DNA from: Planoprotostelium fungivorum
Taxonomy: Eukaryota; Evosea; Variosea; Cavosteliida; Cavosteliaceae
NCBI GenBank assembly: GCA_003024175.1
Contig: MDYQ01000306.1
Coordinates: 1-26,873, forward strand
Reading direction: 5' to 3'
DNA length: 26,873 nt
Part shown: positions 9,946 to 20,260 of the stretch, piece after piece
Numbering within the stretch: the stretch's first letter is position 1
How the letters are laid out: every line of letters begins with the position of its first letter
The notes under the pieces: generated by a model
What the model was told of the DNA's origin: nothing
Database searches by the model: none
What the model saw: the letters and a program-made list of their open reading frames with translations, nothing else
Translations under genes and position numbers: made by a program

Positions 9946-11068
9946 TCATTGAGTTGGATTACGCACAGAAGTCCCACTGAGGATGATTCCTATAGAGAAT
10001 AGCGTGGCGAACAACAGGCTATATTGACCCATTCTCTCACACAGGTTTGGAAATTTCTTCCTATAGAAATCTGTCAGTATACCCTTGGCAATGGGCAGAG
10101 TGAGTATTGGGAGCAATAGGAAGTAGCCTCGCATTCCCTCTATTGATTGTTAATACATCGATGTAAAGATCAGATGATGATGCATGTACCTGTGTACAGC
10201 AAAGTCAAAGTGACGACAGAGAGGAAAGAGGTGAGAAGCAGAGCTGAATGCAAATAAAGGGAGCCCTTCCACCCAATGACATTGGCTACCGTGGTCACAC
10301 CGGCCTTACGGTCAGTGTCGATGTCTCTTGTGTTGTTGATGTGCAGAATGCCTTCAATTAGCATTACCACAGGTATCGAGAAGATGGCTGAAGTGACACT
10401 TGATTCTTCATCAAACACGCCCGTTTGCTTGACGGACTGGTAGGGATTAAACTGATCCATCAGCGTCGAGTTTGTTGACTCACGTGAATGAACACAGTTG
10501 ATTCTACAATCAGAGGACCAAAGGCGGTGATAATGGTGGCATCACCGAGGGCAATATATTTCAGTGCAAAAGGATCCGCTGTATAGAAGTAGGCAAGTCC
10601 ACAGCCGAGAGAGAACCGTCCGAACATGGAAAGTGCTAATTGTGTCCTGCTGGACAATGAGAATTCTATCCAAACAATGAGATACTCACGTGGGCATGGA
10701 TAACACCAGCAGAAGCCCAGATAGAGCGGACAAAATTGAGACGTAGTGAATCATCTTCTTCAATTCAGCCAGTGTGATTCCATAGTCAAACAGTGTGCGG
10801 TCGTCTGAAGTATCGCGCTCATCGACCCCATTCTTGAAATCGTAGTAGGTGTTGATTAGATTGCCAAGGCACTGAACAGATAGAGCTCCTATCTAGTTAT
10901 CAATTGAATGTCGAACGACGACATCTCACCAGCCAAGGTTAAAATTAAGTCGATGATGGAGAAATGTGGCAGCGAATTGAAGGCCAATGCAGAGCCGACA
11001 AAAATGCTAGACGCAGTCGCGGGTAAAGACCACACTCTGACTGCCAGGAGGTGCTCTTTTCTGATCAT
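9946..11068 (-). CDS. UbiA-family prenyltransferase, UBIAD1/MenA-like
   Basis: Five exons (11068-10930, 10888-10690, 10649-10484, 10451-10190, 10139-9946) give 319 aa, close to the usual UBIAD1 length. UbiA enzymes join a polyprenyl diphosphate to an aromatic acceptor in the membrane. Both Asp-rich metal/diphosphate motifs are present: NTYYDFKNGVDERDTSDDRT and NNTRDIDTDRKAG. About eight or nine hydrophobic segments follow one another, for example LLLVLSMPT, SIPVVMLIEGI, LLLTSFLSVVTLTLLY and LFATLFSIGIIL. The SDDRT and HINNTRD wording is closer to UBIAD1/MenA (vitamin K2 or menaquinone side-chain transfer) than to COQ2, but the substrate is inferred. No targeting peptide is obvious. The start is the first in-frame Met; RFC1 begins 91 bp away on the other strand. 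Confidence 0.9.
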
Positions 11069-11159
11069 CGCAACTATTGCATTGGTGTCGTAATTTACCC
11101 CGCATCTACAAAGGATCACTATCCCGCCTGATCGTCAGAATTCATTTTTGATCAGCAAG
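11069..11159. promoter_or_regulatory. Shared bidirectional promoter, UbiA/RFC1
   Basis: Only 91 bp separate the divergent start codons of the UbiA-like gene and RFC1, so both promoters must lie in or overlap this gap. I see no TATA box. The nearby divergent pairs at 6031-6214 and 9444-9542 are arranged in the same way. Confidence 0.5.
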
Positions 11160-13848
11160 ATGCCACCCGGGGGATCCAAACAGACGAAGAAGACAAGTGA
11201 ATCTTCAGCTCGAAAGCGTCGGATATCAGGTGCGGCCCTATGATGGCTCATCAATCTGATGCGTCAAGTTGAACCCGTGGAACATCAATCTGCAAAGCGA
11301 CCCCGCAATCAGGAATCAGAAAAAACAACAGAATCTGCGGAGCCACAGATCGCCGAACAGTTCATCTCTTCCGGAGTTGATGATGTCCCAGAGTTTCTAA
11401 GACAATTATCAGAAAAGCCAGCAGCTGCTCAGAAGATAAAAGTAGTAGACATTCCTGCCGGCACACGCAAATTGACCGGCAGAAATTATGTTGTGGCTGG
11501 CATTCCCTCTTGGGCTGTACCCACTGAGGTCGGAGAGGTGAGAATCATCAACAGTACTTCGTCTGATAGGACCAGATCATCAAGAAATTGGGTGGACTGT
11601 ATTCTATCATGCCTACATCCACCGTAACCCACGTCTTAGTGGCGAAGAATGCATCACAGAATAAGGTAATTCGCATTATCATCCCAACTGAATACTGTAG
11701 GTTTGTGGTTTTCTTCAGAGCAAGAAGCTGGTGCTGGAAGACGAATCGACCTTCTTTGAACATATCCAAGTCATCTCACAAAGCAATTCATCACAAGCCA
11801 CAAGAAGCCTTCCAACCTCTGCGACTCCTGTCGCTGATGTCCCTACGCCCAAAGGTAATTCAACACTCATGTGCATATTCCAATATGTGCAGCAATTGTG
11901 AAACCAGAGAAAGAAGATCAGCTGTTGACAGACAAGTACAAGCCTAAGACCACGAAAGATCTCATCGGTGCTCCACCCGTGGCGGCGATAGCTAGCTGGT
12001 TGGCACAGTGGAAAAATGGTCCGCCAGAAAAGCGAGCTGCTCTCTTGTCAGGACCACCGGGTATGTTGATCTCTTTTTCGATTGTTTCTGTAATGAATGT
12101 GATCGAGAACAGGGATAGGAAAGACATCGGCAGCTCTTTTGGTTGCAGTGGAGCAAGGGTACGAACCGGTGGAGTTCAATGCAAGTGATGCCAGGAGTAA
12201 GAACATGTTGAAGGATCAAGTTAGAGAGATCACACAGAGTCGAACATTGACTTCCTTCTTCAAGACAGAAAAGAAGAAGGCCTTGCTGGTGATGGACGAG
12301 GTGATTGTGAAGGATAGGGGGGTGAGTGAACAGCAACAGGTGGACGGAATGTCATCAGGAGACATAGGGGGAATGGTGGAGCTGACTAATATGATCAAGA
12401 GTACTTCTATCCCAATCATCTGCATATGTAACGACAGGTCTAGCCCGAAAGTGAAGACACTCAGCAACTACTGCTTGGACGTCAAATTCAAACGTCCCAT
12501 GATTCATCAAATGTTGAATAGGTGACCACTGTTCGTGGATCTCATCTCAAGAGAACAGATTCCGTCAAATTGCACAATCAGAGGGTCTTCCCGTTGAGAA
12601 TCTACTTCTGGAGCGCATGCTAGAATCGGCGCATGGTGACATGCGGGCTGTGGGTGTCTTTCATCTCCTTCTGCTCACCCTTTCAGGCCCTCAATCTGCT
12701 TCACCTCTGTAAAAACTCATCTCAGACGAAAGGAAAGCTCACATCGAGCACCACCTTCCTCAACTCTGTGAGAGATGTTGATATCGGACCCTTCGATGCA
12801 GCGAGGAAGCTGTTGGACAATACAGGAGCCCTCTCTGTTGATGATCGCTTGGCTCTCTGCCAGACAGACAGCTCTCTCATTCCCCTGCTCATTCAAGAGG
12901 TGTCTCTAATCCAATCTGTCCTTCTCACGTCAACAGAGCTATACTGCTAGAGTCCCCACTAGCCATAGAGTTACACGTGTATCGAAATTCAAAGGGCAAG
13001 CCAGAGGAGTTCTCACCGGATTACAAAGCTGCTTCATGATATCGGACATGATATCCGAAAGTGACGCCATAGAGAAGATGATCAGAGTAGGTCAACATTG
13101 GGAGCTATCGAATGCACACGCCATCTGCTCCTCTCTTCTGCCTGCGAACATCCTTCAAGGAGGCACCTATTCCAATCTATCTTTCCCCAGGTATACCAAT
13201 GGCCTCACTGTCATGCTGACGCAACACAGCTTTTTAGGAAAGATGTCCAGTCAGAACAAATCAAATAGAATATTGAAGGAGATTCACCGGACCATGAACC
13301 TAGTAGTTTCCTCAAATTCCCTTGAGAGCAGACTGGATTATTTGCCTCTGTTGAAACAGAAGCTAACGGTCCCATTGATCTCTCAGCATACTGTGAGTTT
13401 GATGGGCGATCCATCGTGATTGAACTACAATACAGGCTGCAGTAGCAGAAGTGTTAGATCTAATGGAGATTTATGGATTGAGCAGAGAGGACTGGGAATC
13501 GATCGCAAAATTAACTGATCTCAACGGAGGTGACAGCTTGAAGCTTATACCTGGTATCACTAAATCTGCGCTGACCAGACAGTGGGTATTGCTCAACCTT
13601 GTTCACTCTCATAACAAGAAATTAGATATAATGCGAGAAAACATGTCTTTAAAGTAGCAAGTTCTCAGACATCCGAAAGCACAGAGGATGATACAGAAAT
13701 GGACCAAGATGAGGTGATGTAATGGTTGTACATCGATAGCTGATTGAAGATCAAGGATGGCGAGACAAAAGATGAGGGAGCCATCAAAAAGTCATCAGTA
13801 AAGAAAGGTACGGTCAAGAAGGCACCAACACAAAAGAAGAATAAATAA
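11160..13848 (+). CDS. RFC1: Replication factor C large subunit, RFC1
   Basis: Thirteen exons join in frame to give 733 aa (exons 11160-11229, 11269-11537, 11570-11665, 11719-11854, 11893-12060, 12113-12521, 12559-12649, 12687-12899, 12937-13190, 13230-13392, 13436-13581, 13626-13713, 13750-13848). RFC loads the PCNA clamp in DNA replication and repair. A BRCT domain (LTGRNYVVAGIP...KLGG...THVLVA) is followed by TDKYKPKTTKDLIG, Walker A GPPGIGKTS, EFNASDARSKN, Walker B LLVMDEV, sensor-1 region ICNDRSSPK and the RFC1 C-terminal domain (FPSFLGKMSS...DYLPLLKQKL...). The tail is Lys-rich (SSVKKGTVKKAPTQKK), likely nuclear. The N-terminus before BRCT is short compared with animal RFC1 (over 1,100 aa). 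Confidence 0.95.
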
Positions 13849-13890
13849 TCCTGTTGAATCCAATTTCACGCCAAAGTTCAATAACCTACA

Positions 13891-14088
13891 ATGACAAAAT
13901 ATAGATCGTTATCCAAGCTCGTCCGAGATATCGCCAAGCTCTGGGGAAGTTTCCAAAGACTGAAACTCGCCGGTTCCTCCAACAATGAGAAGAACGATAA
14001 GAAATGCAAGAGTGGGGAGGCTGCAAAGAAGATCATAAGAAGGAATAGCAGAAGACAAACAACTTGTTTCACGGTGAAATTAGATTAA
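13891..14088 (+). CDS. Small basic protein, 65 aa, uncertain
   Basis: An uninterrupted 65-codon frame starts MTKYRSLSKLVRDIAKLWGS. It is rich in Lys and Arg (KNDKKCKSGEAAKKIIRRNS), so nucleic-acid binding is possible. No family is recognised. It begins 42 bp after the RFC1 stop and ends 34 bp before the coiled-coil gene, which fits the gene spacing in this window. It has no intron to prove splicing, so it could be an untranslated part of a neighbour. Confidence 0.4.
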   Translation: MTKYRSLSKLVRDIAKLWGSFQRLKLAGSSNNEKNDKKCKSGEAAKKIIRRNSRRQTTCFTVKLD

Positions 14089-14122
14089 TTCGATACGTTG
14101 TAGACGGAGAATCGCGCCCCAA

Positions 14123-16781
14123 ATGGAAACCAGAAAGCTTTCGATGACCCGACCGATCTCCACAGATGAATATATTCAACAGCTAGAGGATTTATTTGGT
14201 ACATTTTCTGATTCGGTGACCTCCTTTGCAATCCCTCCTCCTCTGATGCACACAGGATGAAGATGCACCCCAATCTTCAGCACGCTGTGTAAGCAGATTA
14301 TTCTGATAATATAATGATCCATACAGAGACGACCACCACAATCTGTACAGTCGATGTTAGCCAGTGTCGAGTCATCTGCAAAAAGGCAAGTTTTAACAGC
14401 TCAGAAGAGAATGGAGCTTCTCCAAAGGGGTTTAAACCTTTCTGTAACAAAGGTGTTTTAATCTATCAAATATTTGCACTTACACAACCAGATGGATGGA
14501 TATCGTCAGAAACTCAAGGAAGCTCGCGAACGAAACAAGAGATTGGAAAAAGAGTTAAACGCCAGTGTGAAAGAGAGAGACAAGGTGCTGGTTTATGAAG
14601 GATAATACTCACTCAGCACTAAACAACAAAGGCTGTACGACAAATGCACCAACAAGAAAGACATCTGAGTCTTTCGAAATCTCATAATCAAGTTAAGACA
14701 CCCACAAAAAAGTTTGATAATACTCAAAGTGAAATAGACAAATTAAAACAGCAGGTGAGATGAGTCCCATTGATGATTCATAACGACCAATAGATTGCAA
14801 GACTTGAAAGTCAGCTAATTGAGTCGCGGAAGCGGCAAGAAGAGGTAGATACGGATAATAGTTCTCTTCAAAGGGAAATCAGAGTGATGACGGAAGCCCT
14901 GGCCCTTAAGCGATTGAGTAACGAGTATGCCGAAAAGGGAACGGAGGAGGATTTGAAGGTATCTTTGACATGTGAATATCATCTGATTTCATCCAGAACC
15001 TTCTTCTTTATGATGTAGCACTCGTCAGAGAAGAAACAGCGCAATTGAACGTAGAACTAAAAGCAAAAGTGGAGTTATTAGCTCAGAGTGAGCAGAGAAT
15101 TGTTCGATTAAGAACAGACATCGATGAGGCTAGCTCCACTGAGATTTCTTTATCCGAAAAGATCACCCATCTAGAGGAATCAGTGAGACCTCTGAACAAT
15201 TCGATGTTCATCTTCTGTAGTTTCAAGACGCATCAGAAGCTCTCATCAAACAGGAACAGGTCATTCAGACATTGGAAAGAGAGAACATCAAGCTCAATCA
15301 ATTGATTCACGATGAAACGGAGGGAGTGAGAATATCTCGACGACTCATCTCAGCGCTGACCCTGATAGAAGAGAAAGGTGGAACAGGAGAAGATGATGAG
15401 GGACAAAGAAATATCAAAACAGATGGAAGGGCTGATAGATCGATTGAATGCAGTAGAGGAGGAAAATGTTCTTCTCCGAAGGGATGCAGACAAGAGTTAT
15501 CGAATGGAGAGCGTGATCCGACAGATGAGGGAGGAGGTGATCACTTCATTCCATCTTTCTCCTTACATCCACGTAGAACGAGCGAGGTGAATCGGAGAGA
15601 TATTCCATCTTAGAGCGAGAGAGAGATCTCACAGATAAGGTATGTGATATACAGAGTGTACACTGCAGGATGTTTCGTCACCCAAGACAGTTAAATGATG
15701 TCCATGTCCAAATGAACCAATTGACAACAAATCATAAAACGCTGAAATTGTCCCTGAAACAAGCTGTTGAATCGAAAACAAGGGCCGACGAACAGATATC
15801 CTTTCTTGAGGGCGAGGTGGGAATGTCTCCCAATGTGATATTCATTTTAATTAGACGGAAAAGTTGAGACAGAATGTGGCCCTGTTATCCCATCAATCTG
15901 GGCATGAAGAGGAACTGCAAGAGAGAGTGGACCATTATATGACTGAGGTGAAGCTAGAATCTCTATTGTAGCTGAAGTGTTCAAGGTCAAAGAGTTATTG
16001 GACGAGAAGGAACAGACGATGTACCAAAAGGCACAATGGAAGACAGAGATTGAGCACGCTCAAGAGATCATCAAGGAGCTAGAGAGCCAGGTGAGAAATG
16101 ATATGAAAGTGGCTAACCCCTTCAGTTACGGTCATACACAGACAGTGCCATCCAATCCAGGAGAACTCTTGAGAAGAGCCTACTAGTGATAGATGGCCTT
16201 GAGCTCGAGCTAACAGAGAGTAGAAACCTTGAATGTCATCTGCGTGAACAGGTTAGCTTCACCTACACAGGGGAGATGAATGATATCTATCAGGTCAACG
16301 AACTAGAACAAGAGAAGTCAAAATGGAAATCCCTTCACCAAGCAGAGAAAAAGAGAAGCCTTCACATGTTGGACACNCGGTCATACACAGACAGTGCCAT
16401 CCAATCCAGGAGAACTCTTGAGAAGAGCTTACTAGTGATAGATGGCCTTGAGCTTGAGCTAACAGAGAGTAGAAACCTTGAATGTCATCTGCGTGAACAG
16501 GTTAGCTTCACCTACACAGGGGAGATGAATGATATCTATCAGGTCAACGAACTAGAACAAGAGAAGTCAAAATGGAAATCCCTTCACCAAGCAGAGAAAA
16601 AGAGAAGCCTTCACATGTTGGACACGTTACAGAGAGCAAAGGACAAGTTTGAGTTATTGGATGAACACATTGTAGAGGACACACTTGTAAGTTCACATGC
16701 AAGATTTTATTAAGACAATGATACAACATTCCTCTTCTGCTCTCACAGCCAATGTTCACATCTGAGTGTCACAAAAAATGA
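14123..16781 (+). CDS. Long coiled-coil protein, 651 aa as assembled
   Basis: Seventeen short exons, each junction frame-checked, give 651 aa. Exons run 14123-14198, 14263-14288, 14327-14443, 14492-14584, 14632-14754, 14794-14958, 14997-15182, 15221-15325, 15369-15536, 15577-15639, 15691-15816, 15855-15947, 15986-16090, 16126-16251, 16294-16500, 16543-16686 and 16749-16781. Almost the whole length is heptad-like and rich in E, K, Q, L and R, for example YRQKLKEARERNKRLEKEL, ETAQLNVELKAKVELLAQSE and QWKTEIEHAQEIIKELESQ. There is no catalytic domain or membrane segment. A centrosome/basal-body or cytoskeletal scaffold role is plausible, but composition alone cannot decide it. A 249-bp in-frame tandem duplication with one N at its joint adds 83 residues. 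Confidence 0.85.
16129..16626 (+). repeat. 249-bp tandem duplication in coiled-coil gene
   Basis: The segment starting CGGTCATACACAGACAG at 16129 is repeated from 16378, period 249 nt (83 codons), and includes one whole 42-nt intron. I noticed only two differences by eye: AGCCTACTAG against AGCTTACTAG, and GAGCTCGAGC against GAGCTTGAGC. The copies meet at GGACACNCGG, with the only N of the window at 16377, just where the first copy would otherwise continue with GTTACAGAG. Confidence 0.95.
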
Positions 16782-16802
16782 ATGTTTTTGTGGAACATCA
16801 AA

Positions 16803-16965
16803 AAAAGAGGGTATTATAGTGCATTTATCTACAACTCAACACAGTGAATGCTTGCTTCCTATGATCTGTTTGTAAATTCTTTAGAAATGATTTGTAAGCT
16901 TTCATGCATTCTCAGTCTGCTTTATGCAGACTACTTGGAGACTTCTGCACACTACATCTAACCTG
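16803..16965 (+). repeat. Dispersed ~165-bp repeat, copy A
   Basis: This copy starts about 20 bp after the stop of the coiled-coil gene and is the plus-strand partner of copy B (2077-2235) and the inverse of copy C (121-285). It contains a perfect 7-bp stem with a 5-nt loop, AGTCTGC-TTTAT-GCAGACT (about 16914-16932), which is not kept in the other copies. Its position may mean it supplies the 3' UTR. Confidence 0.8.
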
Positions 16966-16983
16966 CAGTATCTATCACTTAAT

Positions 16984-17080
16984 TGAGGCAGCACCAGTGG
17001 TTCAGATGGTGAAACACTTGATGTAGCTGGCCAAGGGACTCAGGTTTAAACGTGGCCACCAACGCAATGCTTTGTTGCAA
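16984..17080 (+). mobile_element. tRNA-derived SINE candidate
   Basis: The stretch GTGGTTCAGATGGTGAAACA resembles a Pol III A box (about 16995). The AGGTTTAAACGTGG about 45 nt later resembles a B box in which the usual GGTTCGA has drifted. Spacing and order are those of a tRNA, but acceptor-stem pairing is poor, so a working tRNA is unlikely. A SINE head followed by unrelated sequence to about 17200 is my reading. Confidence 0.4.
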
Positions 17081-17235
17081 GAATCATAAGGTTTTCCTAC
17101 AACACCAGTCTAAATCCTTGTATTTGGATTATACTGTCTGTCGATAGAGTCAATTACAGTGTGGGGAGGTTTAACCCTTTAACCTCAACTTGACAATGCC
17201 TGATAAGTGTACATTATTCAGAGTTGATACTTTAT

Positions 17236-18009
17236 TTAGAACAAGAGAGAGTGATGGACTGAGCTGTGGGTCATCTCATCTAGCTTCTCAACAAAGAATT
17301 GGAATTTTTGTAAGTGTGAAGGTCTCTTGTAATAAGAGCTGACAACATCCATCACCTCCTCTGGACGTGCTCTAGTCTTATCTTGAGGGTCTCTTTTAGA
17401 ATTCTCTATAGCTGTCTCTTCATCAGGATGAGATGGATGGGCTACACTACGTCTATTCTCCTTAAATTCCTCTATGAATTCATTCAACTCCTGCGAAGGT
17501 TAGTTGGAAGAAGAGTATCACCAAGTTTACCTCTACATCGACATCGCCGAAGATCTTCTCCCATTTCTTCTTTTGTGCATCATTCTCCTCGATCTTCTCA
17601 TATAGATCCTCCAGACTGAGTGACTTGAGACCCTTTTCCTTCTTGGCTGCAGAGGGTCCGAATAAATGCTCTACTAAGACGACTTGGAAATTGTAACAGA
17701 CTTGACCACCAACTGCAATGGCCCATCTCCTTTTCTGAGCGTTTTCCAACTTTCCTACAGAGGTCTTGCAGCCAAGTAACTCCTCTTCCAAAGTAACAAA
17801 CTCGGATTTCAGTGATTCAATCTCTTCTTTCTGAATGGATGTCTCTTTGTCGTACTTCTTCTTCCTATCAAGGTCTTTGATTGTGATTTCCAACCGATCA
17901 AATCTTACAATTCACTGGATCTATGTTTCCACTCGCTGAATTCTTTCTCTAACAATGGTACGCTTGGGTCTGCCATAGAGATACTTCCCACCATGATAGT
18001 GTCAGCCAT
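17236..18009 (-). CDS. Coiled-coil protein of unknown function, 229 aa
   Basis: Three exons (18009-17909, 17864-17531, 17490-17236) with introns of 44 and 40 nt join in frame to 229 aa. The start is MADTIMVGSISMADP. Residues ~20-70 form a charged coiled coil (KKKYDKETSIQKEEIESLKS). A central non-helical part (WAIAVGGQVCYNFQVVLVEH) is followed by a second helical stretch (EENDAQKKKWEKIFGDVD) and LNEFIEEFKENRRSVAHPS. The RxSVAHP wording resembles the helix end seen in HEPN-like and other all-helical proteins, but that is weak. An AATAAA overlaps the stop. It is the last intact-looking gene before the accessory half of the window, and may belong to that accessory set. Confidence 0.75.
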
Positions 18010-18049
18010 GGCTTGATGAGGTTGATTTGTGCTCAGGAAGAAATTTTAA

Positions 18050-18670
18050 ATGCACTTCTACACCCGCCCCAGCACGGTCGGCTCAAAACACGAAGTTGCC
18101 AAATCAGATCAACAGATCACCATGTCCGCATTCGACGACGAACTTGACAAACTTCTCAACAAAGCCGATCTCACCGACAAGATGGAGGAAGATAATGTCG
18201 CTCCAATAACGAGGATTACATTACCACTGTATTGTCTGCAGTTGTCGGAGATCATGCGTCTGTCTCGTCAAGAGAGGCGTCTATAGACCTCTCTGCCACC
18301 GGACGAAAACACCGAAAGGACCATGGCCAACCTCGTGCTCAACCTCCCGCAGGTGAGATGTGACCATATTTATTACAGGATTGATAATTCTGATCACCAC
18401 AGCATGTCAGGCAAAGAAGAGTGGTCTCTCAAGGGTAAACCATGCTGGAAATATATACGGCCCTTTCTGCCCATACCAGTGGGTCCTGGGGGCTTTCTAC
18501 ACGGCGGGCCAGTTTGGTACAAGGCGCTTGAGGATTCTATCATCGACGCAGAATACGTGAGGCGGACAAGGAAGGACTTCGACCGCTCAGTAGACGGCGA
18601 CGCAGACCCAGTTTTATACAAATCGATAGTCACGTGGGCTCGAGTTCCACCTCCAAAAGATACACCGTGA
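18050..18670 (+). pseudogene. Broken protein-like region, unknown
   Basis: Several protein-like frames follow one another on the plus strand but are not joined by clean introns. First comes MSAFDDELDKLLNKADLTDK from the ATG at 18122 (another Met at 18050). A frame near 18205-18358 has Ser/Arg-rich sequence. From 18420 two overlapping frames read VNHAGNIYGPFCPYQWVLG and YKALEDSIIDAEYVRRTRKD. A 50-nt intron at about 18354-18403 is plausible. I do not recognise any domain. This may be a decayed gene, possibly linked to the primase-helicase relic that follows on the other strand. Confidence 0.35.
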
Positions 18671-18770
18671 GTAAACCCTTGATAGATGCAGCTAACAGTC
18701 AATAGTTGGAGTATCAATACAGATGCTCCCCTCACTAGAACGTTGATACGCGAGCTCTCCTGCATGTACA

Positions 18771-19300
18771 TCAACTCCACGCGTACAGGAACTCGTCGCC
18801 GCCGCACCAGATCTCTTGTACGTGTTCAAAGAAGGCCGAGCAACGTGCGTATGCGGCCTTGGAGTCCTCCCGTGAATAATCCTTTTGTAGATACGCTCTG
18901 GGCTCGTACAGGTTGAAGAGATTAGAACATTCATAGTCGTTGGGGTCTACTGGGATGGGCATATACTCGACATCCTAGAAAGAGTCACGGTTCTCGTGCT
19001 CAAGCCATAGCTTATATGGTTCAAATATAGACGGCTGTTTAAGTATTAATCACGACAGACCACAATCTGACAACACTCACCTTCTTCTCATCATCTGGCA
19101 TCCATCTGGTGAATTTGTATGATGCCAAAGTCTTCTTCATCTGCTCGGTTATGTGTCAATTGAAGTGAACGTCCTCCACATACTCCCTTTCTCCGTTGAC
19201 TATCCTCCGGTATTTGTAGACAGACTTCCACATAATCTTGGTTGTGGACTCAATAAAAGCACCATACCACACACCATCTGTGGGCCTTTTATTTTCAGAA
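18771..19300 (-). pseudogene. Relic of D5/DUF5906-type primase-helicase
   Basis: Two minus-strand exons around an intron at about 19036-19081 (GTGAGTG...AACAG) encode the region that lies before the ATPase core in virus- and plasmid-type primase-helicases. It contains DGVWYGAFIESTTKIMWKS, WLEHENRDSF, SNLFNLYEPRAY and HVQEIWCGGDEFLYAW. The last is the H(I/V)xxIxCxGDExxY block that normally leads into LxWLA and then Walker A. Here the frame ends after YAWS and no Walker A is found. In-frame stops lie near 19159 and 18975. It is a truncated, dead copy, from an integrated DNA virus, virophage-like element or DNA transposon. Family assignment is from motif memory only. Confidence 0.5.
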
Positions 19301-19389
19301 GGTAGAATGGCTGATTTTTATTATAAATCAAACTGATTTGTTTTTTGCCACATATTTGCCCAGACATGGCTGTACTTTACAGGAAGCTT

Positions 19390-20260
19390 GGAAACAGTTC
19401 AATGAGTCTCTGTTTATAAAGAATGATTTCAAACCAAAAAAGAGCCAAGGAGTTCCTTTTCAATGTATGTGCATTGAATGAGTTTCTTGGTTGCTGAGTT
19501 TTCTCTGAGATATCTCCAAGTTTTCCAATTTGTCAGTGATGTCAAATGTTGGGCACAACAACACCATTGACTTGGTCATCACCAAACAGTCTTTTCAAGC
19601 CATACTTGACATAGACTACGCCACCCTGAAGACATCCACCTGGGAACCTCTGTATTTCTCAATACTGGTGCTGATGTCAGCTGCGTTGCACCAGAGGTGG
19701 CAGACAGGTACACCATCAAACAGAGAGACTATCAGAGCCTGTACTATCCTTGCAGCGCAGATGGTAGCCTCTTTCAGTGGGTCACCTGTTGAGCCAGCTA
19801 AAGATTTGTTTTGGCAGCCATGTTGAACTCCTTCTCTTTGACGTCATGGATCTTGGGAAACAAACATTGTCCTGGGTAAGGACTAAGGACCTGCGCGAGA
19901 CTGTCTTGCACGTTAAGGTTAACATGTCCCAATTGCGAGACACATTAAGGTTACTGCGTCAAGACTGTCTCTGCAGGTCCTTAGTAAGGACTGGATGAAG
20001 ATGCACAACTGTAATGGATTGACTCATGTACACAATAGAAATAGACTAGGTAAGGTTCCTGACTTCTTCTTGAATAAAGAGGCCCTGAATGGTTTTATTA
20101 TGACAAGGTTGTATGTTGTTCAAAGATCTCTTTCCAATATTTTGGTCTACAACTCAGAATCACAAATTGATTCTATCGGACCATTGAGAAAAAACAAGAA
20201 TGTGTAGGAATCTGCAAATGCCAAAGTGGTAGTAATTAAAGAAGTTTTATGACCTTGTTA
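19390..20260 (+). pseudogene. Kinase-like family relic, middle segment
   Basis: A mostly open plus-strand frame covers 19390-19826 (AWKQFNESLFIKNDFKP, NTIDLVITKQSFQAIL, TWEPLYFSILVLMSAAL, ETIRACTILAAQ). After one break it resumes at 19828-19875, and again after a 115-bp insert at about 19995-20205 (HVHNRNRLGKVPDFFLNKEA, VVQRSLSNILVYNSES). It ends with GPLRKNK and, past a stop, NAKVVVIKEV. The last peptide matches NAKMVVINEV of the fragment at 23530-23875, and GPLRKNK matches the minus-strand frame near 4500, so I place it in the same multicopy family. In-frame stops occur near 19468 and 19508. The biochemical role of this middle segment is unknown. Confidence 0.45.
19876..19990. mobile_element. 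115-bp foldback/MITE-like insert
   Basis: Long imperfect inverted repeats start GTAAGGACTAAGGACCTGC on the left and read TCCTTACTAAGGACCTGC from the right; 13 bp (ACTAAGGACCTGC) are identical, and GAC(T/A)GTCTTG continues the pairing. CTGG occurs on both sides (19872-19875 and 19991-19994), a likely 4-bp target-site duplication. The insert splits the kinase-family relic reading frame at LSW. It has no coding capacity. Confidence 0.7.

Noticed and set aside
12937-13030. Frameshift in RFC1 near the start of its C-terminal domain
   Set aside because: A second frame also looks protein-like here, but the frame QESYTARVP matches the usual QENY...P of RFC1 and stays open to the next exon.
16984-17080. 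A working tRNA gene
   Set aside because: No convincing acceptor stem or intact T-loop; only Pol III box-like words remain.
17860-17910. Frameshift in the 229-aa gene
   Set aside because: A 44-nt intron starting GTAAG and ending GATAG joins the two frames exactly.
18394-18807. 137-codon minus-strand frame that could continue the primase-helicase
   Set aside because: The sequence after YAWS lacks LxWLA and any Walker A; the frame looks like the reverse of the plus-strand relic.
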